Shown: positions 11,542 through 23,444 of the stretch, one piece after another
How positions within the stretch are numbered: position 1 is the stretch's first letter
How the letters are laid out: every line of letters begins with the position of its first letter
NCBI GenBank assembly: GCA_035772405.1
Contig: JAYKKM010000147.1
Span: 3,485,001 to 3,549,000 of the forward strand
Source: Chrysogorgia sp. JL179-B06
Lineage: Eukaryota > Cnidaria > Anthozoa > Scleralcyonacea > Chrysogorgiidae
Reading direction: 5' to 3'
Length of the DNA stretch: 64,000 nt
Notes under the pieces: model-generated
Seen by the model: the letters and a program-made list of their open reading frames with translations, nothing else
What the model was told of the DNA's origin: nothing
Databases searched by the model: none
Translations under genes and position numbers: made by a program

Positions 11542-12006
11542 CTAGCTTTTTTTCGCTCTACTTCGCGATCCTCGGGATGCAGCCCTACTACTTGTACGCC
11601 CCCTGGGCTGTACTGTAACCTTTTTAAACGGTATATAATTTTTGTCATCATCACTTGTATCTGACGTGGAATCCGTACTTGTATTATTTCCACTATCTTT
11701 TTGAAAACAGGGCAGAGGTTGATTGTTTGTGCATGCGCTAACCTTGATCCCGTGATCATGATCTTGAGATGACTTTTCGTTTGGACTACTTTGCTGTTGT
11801 TCACTACTCCTGCTTGTAATTTTTTTCGACTGAGGTTTTTTTCTTTTTCTTCTGTTACTATTTGTTTTTCCTTTTTTCTCTTCGCACTCCTTGTCATCTA
11901 GCTCTTTGTTCAACAGCCGGTTAACAACGCGCTCTACTCGACGACTTTTGATTTTTCTAGTCTCGTTAAGTCGCACAGGAAAAAAGGCATCGATTTTTGA
12001 CTGCGT
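11542..12006 (-). CDS. ERCC5: ERCC5 exon 16 (residues 849-1002 and stop)
   Basis: Starts [12 protein letters not shown], a PCNA-interacting box (Q-x-x-I-x-x-F-F). [13 protein letters not shown] follows, then basic runs such as NRRKRKK that suit nuclear import. The tail is serine- and basic-rich and ends SRSRAKKS. The acceptor is CAG after TTTCGTTT. Confidence 0.95.
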   Translation of the reverse strand, partial: TQSKIDAFFPVRLNETRKIKSRRVERVVNRLLNKELDDKECEEKKGKTNSNRRKRKKPQSKKITSRSSEQQQSSPNEKSSQDHDHGIKVSACTNNQPLPCFQKDSGNNTSTDSTSDTSDDDKNYIPFKKVTVQPRGRTSSRAASRGSRSRAKKS

Positions 12007-15000
12007 CTGAAACGAAAAATCACGATAATCCAAAGTATAAATAACAATTTTGTCGTGGTAACACATTTAAACAAAGTCTTGAAGCATGTTAAAAAACATG
12101 GTGAAATGGTATACTAAGTTGGTTCTTAAGAGAACGGTTTAAAACTTCAATAATATATATTGAATAATATTATACCTCAACTATAAATTGTCCAATCAAA
12201 GAGCTAGATTTGTACCACGTGACCAGTCAATTTAAACTCGAATTCCCCGCTGTGGAGGGGTATAATAGTGAATACCCCTCCGTGGAGGGGTATAATAGTG
12301 AATACCCCTCCGTGGAGGGGTATTCGACTGGAGTATCACGCGCGAAACCAAATACCACGCGCGAAACCAAATACCACGCGCGAAACCAAATACCACGCGC
12401 GAAAACCAAATAACACACGTGTGTTATTTCGTTTTCGCGCCAAATAACCAAATAACACAATGGATGAACAACAAGGCGTTTCTAGATGTTTCAAGACAGC
12501 ATTCAAGATTGTTTCGGTATAATATATCATTTATAGATCCTCCGCTCGGGGAATTCGTCGAAATATTACCCCTCGGGGTGACATATCCCGAGGGCTTCGC
12601 ATCCCTCGCGGTAATATTTCGTCGAAATATTTCCCCTCGCTCATTATATTTTTATCATTTATAGACCCGGAATATAGTGGGTTTATCAATATATATTATT
12701 GAAGTTTAAATAGTTCTTATAAAAACTATCTTAGTATATACTATTTCACCGTGGTTCCAATTAACATGCTACAAGGCTTTGTTTATAGATAATCAAATAA
12801 TTCTATACATTATCTAGGATGACATTAATTATGACGTGAGCATAATTTGTACAATTTTTTTGAAAGATTTTTCTTAAATTAAAAACATTTTTATAGATTT
12901 TTGTCTGATAAGTTATTAATGTCCGCTGATGAAAAACAGAGCCATTAACTTGTGAAATGTTCTATTCATTAATAGACGACTTTCACGATCATGCGCAGTA
13001 GCAACAAATATTCAAATTTTTATCGTAGGTAAAAACAACTGTTTCAGCTGGAAAGAGCATATTGAAAATAGTAGAAGTGCAAAGTTTGAAAGGAATTGTG
13101 TAAAAAAGGAAGAAGTTACACAAGCAGAAAGTTGGCCATTTCAAAAGGGATTTATTAGTGATTTAATAAGGATTTTGGCTTGGCGGGCGGGCGTTGCACT
13201 CCAAGCAAAAATCCCTATTAAATCCATAGTGAAGAGCAAAACTTCCAAAGTGTGTAGCTTTCGCACTATTTGCCCGATTAGTTTCAAACTTTGCACTTTT
13301 ACTATTTTTAATATGATCTTTCTAGTAAAAACAGTTGTTTTTACCTCATGGAAATTTGAAATAAAATTGCTACTGCGCATGACCCTGAAACTCGTCTATT
13401 CAACTAAACGACTGAGATGGTCATGAGTGAAAGCATAATTAATAGAAATGGAAGATATGGTGAAGGTAACAAATTAGTATGAATATACATTATATAGTTA
13501 AAGTGTGAATATAACGTCAAAAATGTTTTTTTGCGATTGTAAAAGTTCTTATCGTTTAGAGTATCGTTTAGTGCAAACATTTCTGCTTTAGGACTTTTCT
13601 TTAATTTCCTATACACTGCTAAAGTTCGGGAAAATTACTTCTGTTTGTCCGATGACGGAGTAGAAAGGAGAATGGGTCTATCTGACTTATGATGTCCACG
13701 GTAAACTACATGGAACGTTTAGATGTTCAGCTATAAAATAGCAGAAAATGAGTTGTAGGAACACAAGTATGTTAAATCATGTGTTAATCACTTGTCGTAA
13801 AATCTAGTTCCCAGTTTGACGTAACACAAAATGCTCCACCAAATGCGCCGTCCTGGGAATCACATTCCCCATTTCAAACTCTTCTAAAATCTCGAGGATT
13901 TTACCGATTTCATTTATTTTTGCTGCATTCGTCCCCAATTATCTTCTAGATTTTGGAATCATGAAAACAATTTGTGGGGTTAGTGGCATGGTGAGTGTTT
14001 AGCAGGAGTCAATATAGCTGGCCGGGAGGTCATGTCATGATAAAAATTCACTTACGTCCAGGCGGAGCTATAGAATGCCCTGGCAAAGGTTGGAGATCAC
14101 GTGACAATGCAATTCTACAATATATTTGCAAAAATGTTCCCGCCAGTTTGACCAATTTTGAGGTAAGATTTAACTTTTTTTCTTTCGCTGAAACACACAG
14201 ATTTGTCCACGATAATGTTCTAATTTACCCTGCAAATGGGTCAGCCATTTAAGAGCTAATATTTTAACAAAAGTTTAGTCGCGTAATTTGTTATATCATT
14301 TTTTTGGAGGTAAATGTGGAGGCCTTGGGCAGATCTCCTTGCGTTCACCCACCTCTGCTTTTAGGCATATGGGTGTGTTACCTCTATGATTGTGAGGGTT
14401 AATCGCACGAAGGAACATGTGCTGACTGTCCTTTCATCGGCAAACCCATACAGTTGATCTACGTGGAGGTATAAACGCACAAAAATAAGGTTTTTGTGTG
14501 TATTTTTAATCTAATACCAGCCACGACACTAGCCACTTTGACTTATTCATATTCTCTATTGCCCTTCATGTTTGCATCAGTATGCATGTATGTATGCATG
14601 TATGTATGCATGTATGTATGCATGTATGTGTGTGTTGTATGTATGCATCAGGGCCGATCAGGCAGTGTAATCATGCTAAAATAGTTTTTATTCCTTTCAT
14701 TTCCTAAAATAAGCGCAAAACACCAATTTTATTTTGATATCAAATGCTAAATTCTTCTTAGAATTATCTAAACCAATCGGTGAGGACGAATACAATTGGT
14801 AACGTAATTACCGCGGTTGTATAGTCTCATGCAACCACGGCAATTGACCAATTAAACGACGTGGGACGCCACATATTTTATACGTTAGTTCACTATACCT
14901 CTTTACTGTTCAAACGTTTCAACACCGGTAAAAGGACTTCATCAGTTCTTGTTTTGCTCCATCCTAGTTTCTCTGCAGCAAATGTGGAAAGTGTCAAGAA

Positions 15001-18000
15001 ATATATCTGAAAAAATCCGTTAAATGTTTGTTGAATTATGTATTGCTACGATTTCTCCATTATATGCTCTTGATGACAAAGATAATTTGCACGGACAGGT
15101 CGATAGATTAATACTAAATAATTCACTTTGTGATTCCACAAATTTTATACGATAATATATCTGTGAGAAAAAATATCCTTAATAAAACATGTTTAAAATC
15201 ATATATTGTTTGATTTTATAACATGCATTTTTGTCTACCGTCTCGCTAAGCAGGATTAGTGATGTCCATGCATAGGATATTATACTAAAATGTCCTCATT
15301 AATAATAAAAAAGGATATAATCTAAGGGAGTGTAAATCAGGGTTTGCCCACGAAAAAGCTTCACTTGAATCATCCACAGCTGGATTAAGATATGCCTCGA
15401 ATACTTGCTCAGATGGGAAGCCAGTTGGCAACACGATATTCATCTGAAAACAGATTAAAGAGAAAATACTGACAAGGAATATATAAATAGTGTTAAAAAT
15501 ATTAAACGTTGGGTTTTGATTTCAAAATAATATATGGTTGGTATTCAGAAAGGGGGATGAAGGGGGAGTTTCTTCCTAACTACGGAGAAAGTTTCGCAAT
15601 GTACAATCACAAAATGCAAAACAAGTTACACTGTCAACATTTTAAAAGATATGTTTATTTACATACTCGAGTTTGTTTTTAAAGTTACGTGTGTTTATAT
15701 GCTCGAGTTTCGAAAAGCTAAAAAATACTCGCCTATCGGCTCATATTTTTTTACGCTTTTCGAAAGTCACGCAACATCACGCGTGTTTGGATCACAGTAT
15801 CCTGCACGGAAAACTTAAACCTACAGATTCACTGTGGTGATCAATGACTGTCGCGTGTACTATGTAAGTTAAATATTTCCTTTTGTAAGATGTTAATTTA
15901 GTTACTTGCTATTACCAGCAAATGGTAGGAATAATTGACAGTTAACTTCTTTTAGTTTTATTATGTATTTTTACTCAATCTCGACACCATGGACTTTGGA
16001 ATAATATCTCAAGGGTAATGTTATCAGGTTACGAGTTATATTCCAGGGGCTCAGTTTTTCATAGCCTGCGAAGAAGCCGCTTTATTTTTTCGAGTTTTTT
16101 CCTATTTCGCAGGCTAAGTTTTTCAAAGCTTGGTAGTACCTCAAATAATAGCAATGATTATAACATCCAAACTGCAAAATATTTATGAATGTCACTTCAA
16201 TGTCGGTCGCAAATATTATATCCATTTAACAATTAAATTATGAGCTCAAAGGCGAAACCAAATTAACTATCACCCATGGAAATTAAGAGCGAAAAACTCA
16301 CTAGTTTACTTTTCAGTTTATTTTGATGGGATGGATTACCATCATGTTTCTTTGTCTCATCCAACCATTTTCTATTAATAAGAACAAGATGATCAAACTA
16401 ACACAAGAAATGTATTCGTAATAATTAATGTAATTTATTAAAGGATACTCCAGCCAAAATACAAATGTAGTTCATTATATGAAAGATCTTACTGATTTAT
16501 TTCCAAAGTTTCAGCATTCCTATCAATTTAGTTAAGAAGATATGTCTAGTTGAAGTCGAAAATTTGAGAATTTTGACGACATATTTGTTTTGAAAATATG
16601 ACGTCATTGAGTGATTCTTTATCGGCAGTGGAGTGGTTTTGATGGCGATCACATAGTGATAGCTGTTGTGAATGCTCCTTGGACGAAAAGTAGTCGAAAT
16701 AAACTATTGAGTTCCTCGTACAGGCAGGTAAAGAAGTTTCTTAGGCATAACACGAGATAGAATCACTCAGTGACGTCATATTTGAGAAACAAATATAGCA
16801 TCGTAATTGGACAAACTCTCTTAACTAAATTGACAAGGATGCTGAAAGTCAGTAAAACATTGAGGTAGCCTACCTACTGTCATCAAAACGTAAATTATCC
16901 TTACTCCTCGAGATGGCGTAATGTATGCGATAGCGCGAGCTTTTACATGTTCCCATCGAGTTATGGAAACAATTGGCTTTTACCGTGCAGACGAACATTT
17001 GATAAAATATGTTTAAGCCTACTAAGGCCCGTTTCAAACGTCGAATGTAATGCAAATGAAGCTTGAACAAGGATTTTGCTCATTTACATTATTTTCTACA
17101 CATCAAAAGTTCGACGTTTGAAACGGTTCGATTTATTCAGTATCTGTAACGTATACGATTGCACACTCTGTACAGGACAAATATCAAGGGAAAATATACA
17201 CTTACTTGAGGTTTTTCAGTTTGGTAATGCCTTCACCAGAAAATTCCTGAATAATTTCCATCGCTGAAACAACCCCAACACCTTAAAAACGAAAATTTTA
17301 AATTTATTTTATTAAAAGAATATACAGTCTCCATCTAATTGATACGATGGATTAACAATTACTCATCGGGATTCCTGTATAAATGTCGAATAAATATGTT
17401 AACGATATTCAGAGTATCCATTGTTATATAAAAAACTTATAGAACAATCTGTACATGCCATAAAAACAACTGACTATACCTGGACAATAGTCAAGCTCAA
17501 ATCCTCAGAAATTGAGTCCCGGATCGAACCTGTAACCTTCGGATTGCCGGTGGGACGCTCTAACCATTGAGCTACCGAGACTCAAATGGAGAGCGAAGGT
17601 TACAATGATGTGCACTGGTTCGATTGATACATGTACCCTATGTATTCAAGAAATATGTATTCAATACATATGTATTTACCTTGCACGCCTTCAGTGTAAT
17701 CACTTCCCGTTAGTAAGGCGATAGTAATAAGATCTTTCCGACCAAGACCTGAAAGATGGACGGACGGAAAGAAATGAAGTGTACCCCAACCACACTGGGG
17801 AAACAACTGCACAATCCTCAAGGGACGTTTTTGGTGGGCTTATTTTCGGAGAGGCCTTACTTTCGGGGATGCTTATTATTGGAAGGAATTGTTGGCTTAG
17901 AAGGAGTGATCTTCCGATTAAAGAGAGTGCTCGATACAAGTGTTGTAGAGCGGATTATATATTGTGTTAGTCTAAAACTTTACAGTTGTCGTTACACGTG

Positions 18001-21000
18001 TTTCATGCTGTTCATAATCATCAGACGATCTGCTGATCCACTGTTAAGTTTTAGAATAACACAATATATAATCCGCTCTACAACACTTGTATCGAGCACT
18101 CTCTTTAATCGGAAGATCACTCCTTCTAAACCAAAGTTATACATATACAGAACTCGTGACTAGGCTCTCGGCAACGGCTTCCGTAGCTCAGTGGTCAGAG
18201 CACTGCACTAGCATCGCAGGGTCGCGGGGGTTCGATTCCAGATTCCGGAAGGCCTTTAAGTTGCATTTTTCGCAACTGGTCCCGGTTTGGTCTTAAAATG
18301 TATATATTCCAACACTCGAAATTTTCCTTCACCGTAAATCCTGAGAATATATATATATATATATATAGGCCTCGGTCGGTACAATAAAATATTCGGGCAA
18401 CATTTTCCCAGTACGGATCTCCTGTTTTGTATAAATAACATACTGTACATGTCTCACCTAATACACACTTAATGTCATCTTCCTGATACAGTTCGGCGTT
18501 CTTGTTTTGATTGAAAACGTTCTTGTAAACTTTCCCCCCACCAAATAACATTATGTCACTATCTTCTGTAATAGAGCCATCGCACAGATTCGTGGTATTT
18601 AAAGTAGCGCATTGAGCCTCAGCTTCCATAGGACTCACGACAAATGGAATACCAAATAACTGCAGCAGCTCCTTGGAAAATAGAGAAAAAGATACATTTT
18701 AAAATCAAATGAAGAAAATATCGTTATTCGTATTTTTTACCGAAATTAAGCCTTTTAACATTCATGCAAGAGTCTGCGATGGCACCCCCGATAGCCCTGC
18801 GATTCCTGACCATACGCTGTATGGAACCGCACCTGATTGGGCAGTGTCCTGAACTCTGTCGGAGAGGGTTTTACGCTAATAGCTGAGGAATAGTTTACAG
18901 GACCCAGAGATGGGACGGTCTCATAGGTAGAGCAGCCCCAGGCGAGCCTAAATTCCCCAACTAACTTGTTACAATGTTGCCGAGAATTACCCTCTCCCTC
19001 TCCAACGCCACCCTCCAGCCAAGCTGGAGAAGCGATTCGAGGCACGAAACCTGCCCAAAGGCGTTTTCCCACCCCTGTGATCACTCACGGCTCTTCTTGA
19101 AGACATCAAAGACTGCCCCATTCCATCGAGGTTGTAGAGTACTTGCAGGTCTGTCTAGCCAGCCTATCTGCTTGGTCGCCGCCCTTTTGCGTTATTGTCA
19201 TCTCCGATGCTCATCACCAGATCCTTTTCGCGTGATCTGCACCTCCAGGGCTGCTCACCGCTGTCTCTTTTCATCGTCGTTAGCTGGCCCCAGTCCATTC
19301 TATCCCAGAGGGGTGTTAGGTAACTTTCTCGTCTTGGCTGGCTACCCGCATCACCTCATGAACACACTTGGTCGTTGGTCCAGCGATTCTTCCCTTCGGT
19401 ATTCGTTCTCCTCCAGCCGTAATCCACGACGCGTTTCCTGGTCTAATCCTGCAGGTGTTGATGTACCAGATGCGACGAAGTTGTCCGAACAAGCGAACTC
19501 ACTGACCCGAAGTTTTTGTTTTAGATTTATCACTCGTTTAGGTGAACGGACTACCCCCAACAGGCTAGAAGCCCAATTGATAGGGGTTCCCAGGGCCTAC
19601 GATTTAAGGTCGTTATCCGAAGGTAACCAGAAAGCTGTATAACAAAGTGTCCGGAACCTGTCGTGGTCGAGCAGCGGTATTCCAGCATCCGCGAAAGTGA
19701 AATAAAGCGTCAGCAGCGCTGGTTACTCTACCGGGCGTGCGAAGCGCGGTGAAAATAACATGGAGGAGCCCGGCCATGCTGGTAAGACTTTGCAGAAAGT
19801 GCATGAGCTCAGACGTCCGGAACGTACAGCTGATGAGATTGTTGACCAAACACCATGTTGCTACCGAGCGACAGGACGCGTAAAAGAACCTTTTGTAACG
19901 CGAGACAGACCAGGCGCCATGGCAATTGTAATCTGAAACAACTGAGGTGTCGCAGCAACTGTATCTGAGTCCCAGGAGGTGCATTGGCAATTATAATCCG
20001 AGACACAGCAGCAACGAGTGCAACCTGAGATACACATACGAAGCAGCAGCAGCTAAAACCCCGCAGGGGCGGCGGCAAATGTAACTTGAGACACATCAAG
20101 TGTGGCATGGCAATTGGACAGGTGTCGTAGCACTTGGAACCTCGAGACGCATCAGGAGTGGTGGCAAATTTAACCTAAGGCAGGACAGGCGCAGCAGCAA
20201 TTTGAACCTGAAACACGCGAAGTGCAGCAGCAGCAGCAGTTAGAGCCCGGGGCACATCCGGTGTAGCAGCAATTGTAACTCGAGACACATCAGGGGCATA
20301 GGCAATGGCAAGCTGAGACACACCAAGTGCCGCGGCACATGAAAAACTGACAATTAAAATAACACAAATTATGTTGTAGCATGTAGCAGGGATCAGCGCA
20401 CAAAAAATGGACAGCACCTGATAATGGACAGCACCCGATTATTGTGGGGAATTCGGATACTTGCATGCATGGCGGGGAACTTCATCATCATAATTGGATG
20501 GGTCTGACAACGAAGGTGTGTTCGTATGAAAGTGATTGTAAGTTTAAGTACACCGCTCATGGGGCTGTGGCCAGCTTAGAACAAGAACCGCCCGCGAGGG
20601 GTGAGTCGTTGACGCCATGGTCAGCGTAAACAATAATACATTGCAGAACGAAGTAATATGACAAAGCGAAACCCCTGGGAGGGAAGACCCCCAAGACGGC
20701 CTATACGAATTCGCACACAAGGCATAACCGGGGAAAAACTAGGATATCAGGGGGGATGTGAGCAATCTCGTACCCAGAGCCTGCGTTCCTTTTGGCCTGC
20801 AGCCAAAAAACAGAGGCTCTGGGGAACTCCGATGAAACTCGTCATTTGATTGGTTGATGGCGCGCTCTCGCACCAGTTTCTATAGGAGCTATTGCTCGCG
20901 AAGTTTTGCATTTTCGAATTCGAATTTCGAATCGCGGTAAAATTAAACAGTTCTTTTCAGAACTATGGCTGGTAAAGATTTATTCGATACACCTGCAACA

Positions 21001-23402
21001 CATAATTATACACGACAGACCCAAAATACAATTGAACACATGAAATAAGTTAAAACTTAAAACTATTATTAATATTATTCTCGCTTCGTCGCCAAACAAA
21101 CATCCATCGTCTGACTCGTCTCGTAATTCTTCAGAGTTTCGCCTCAGAACTTTAAAATTATATTAGAGACTACAAGGTCGATGTAGTTTAGCCAAAGTTC
21201 TTGACAGAAAGTACAATTCCTTACCTGAGCGGCGGCTCGATCGCTGCCGACGGCGACGCGGACATATAAAACACTCTCGTTAAATCGTCCGGTTGACGAT
21301 TTAGAGAAAAGCTAAGAAAGACCATTTGTCGATCACCGCTTTGTCAAAAGCTTTGTAAAACATACTGGGCCATTCTTTATCGGTAAACAAATATTTTCCC
21401 TGGTCTTCGAACAAGCTAAACATCGTCGATGACAGTAGCAAATTATAGGGAACTGGGAATCAGAGGACTGGGAACAAAAACCCAATTTTGGGGACTTTTT
21501 CATCGGAGTTCCCCAGAGCCTCTGTTTTTTGGCTGCAGGCCAAAAGGAACGCAGGCTCTGGGTACGAGATTGGGATGTGAGCCGAAGAAAACCCTAGAAC
21601 CCAGGGCCCACGAACCGATGAGACAACAACCAATCATATGAGGTAAGGCAAAACAAGCGATCTACAACAGGAAAATATGTAACAGTTCGAAGTTATAGTA
21701 AGGAGTGCGGAGTACATCCTACGCAAAACGTGCCAGGTGGGATGAATGGCGCGGGCACTTATAGATAAGCGGTAAATTGGCAGTGAGCACCAAGCAGTCT
21801 ACTATCCTGCAGAGAGCAACGGACATGCAATGCAATCAATCAATCAATTTAACCAGATATAAGTAAACAAGCTGGCTTGCTTAGTATAGAGACGGCAATA
21901 AAGCTGCGTAAACGGCGCTTCGCAACAAACTGATAAGATGAATGTCGAGGGCGCTTATGATAAGCGGCAAATTGACAGCGAGCACAAAGCAATGTACGAA
22001 CAAACCAAGTTCTCCGTGAAATAACTATCCTGCAGAGAGCAACGGATATGCAAAGCAAGCAATGCAAGCAATAAATTTAACCAGATATACTGGTACAAGC
22101 TGGCTTGATTAGTACAGACGGCAATAAAGCAGCGTAAACAGCGCTTCGCAATAAAACTGATAAGAGGAATCGATATAAGCGGAAAATTAACAGCGAGCAC
22201 CAAGCAATGTACGAACAAACCAAATTCTCTGCGAAAATGAACAAGGATATAGGATATAGGATGAGTAGAGGGCAATCGCAACAAGGATATAGGATGAGTA
22301 GAGGGCATCTTTTTGATCACACACTATGTCCGTTGGGACATTAAGAAATGTAAGCAATAAATTTAACCAGATATAGGTACATGAGGTACAAGCTGGCTTG
22401 ATTAGTACAGACGGCAATAAAGCAGCGTAAATGGCGCTTCGCAGCACAACTGATAAGAGCACACGGTTTACAACATAATAAACCCTGATTGATAAGGTAC
22501 AAACCACAAGACCGGCTGATGCGGGTCTAAATTGAAGAGGTTAAGTTTGAAAACCATTTGGGCTAAGAACGTTGCAAGCATTTCGGCCAAGTGAACGAAC
22601 GGGAATTTTCTCGACTCAAGGCAGGATTTCGCAATATATCTGCACCGAATGAGTTGTGGAAGGCTTTGCAGCAATGTCTATAACGCTTGTAGGCTTGGAC
22701 AGAAACCGTTTGAACATGCAGGAAACGGTGTATATCTTCGAGCAGCGAAGTCAACGAAGTATCATGTACGACGAACAGCGCACGAATAAGCCCTGAAGTG
22801 GAGGACCGTCAGATGCCACGAGTTTTGCATTGACGTAAGGCATTCAGTGCACACACACCCTGAATATCTATAGGGCCCCAAGGGACCACAAGACCGGCAG
22901 CACACTTACTTTGCATGATGTTAATTATTTTTATTGCATAAACATTAGATAGCTTTTACCTCAAAACCGGTAAACAACATAAATGTATTTAACAATTATA
23001 CCATTTGCTCGAGTTGTATATGAGCTCAGCCGACGAGTGTTCGTTGTTCGTTGGCTATGAGCTCATATACGACGAGAGCGAATGGTATAATTGTCTTTTA
23101 GGTATTTTCGTGTTGTTTTATCAAGTAAACACCTAAATTAACCTTAACTCATTAACCTTACCAAATTTACTAATAGCTCATTAACCTTACCAAAACATTC
23201 CGCCATTTTGTCTTTTCATTACTAATTGTCTATATTGCTATTTGTAAATTTAACTGAAGTACAGTATATGTAGTTAGAGATATTTTAGATGTTTGAACTA
23301 TAAGTAGGGTTTACCCTTGTATTATTATTATTAATTATTATTATTATTAATTATTAATTATTATTAATTATTATTAATTATTATTATTAATTATTATTAT
23401 TA

Positions 23403-23444
<42 letters not shown>

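Noticed and set aside
13995..14252. Open frame with a GTAAGA donor as an exon of another gene
   Set aside because: No recognisable protein, no partner exons, and it lies in an ERCC5 intron on the opposite strand.
17510..17585. Functional tRNA gene on the minus strand
   Set aside because: Irregular anticodon arm with extra bases; a SINE-type body follows.
18177..18250. Functional tRNA-Ala gene
   Set aside because: The anticodon stem is mismatched and the acceptor pairing is imperfect. The sequence continues into a SINE tail that recurs elsewhere.
18974..19642. 222-codon plus-strand frame as a gene
   Set aside because: It lies entirely in the unclassified repeat and spans the inverted block, so it is not a conserved frame of the family.
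21770..22460. CRISPR-like spaced repeats
   Set aside because: Units are 200-290 bp with diverged copies in a eukaryotic intron; no short regular repeat-spacer pattern.
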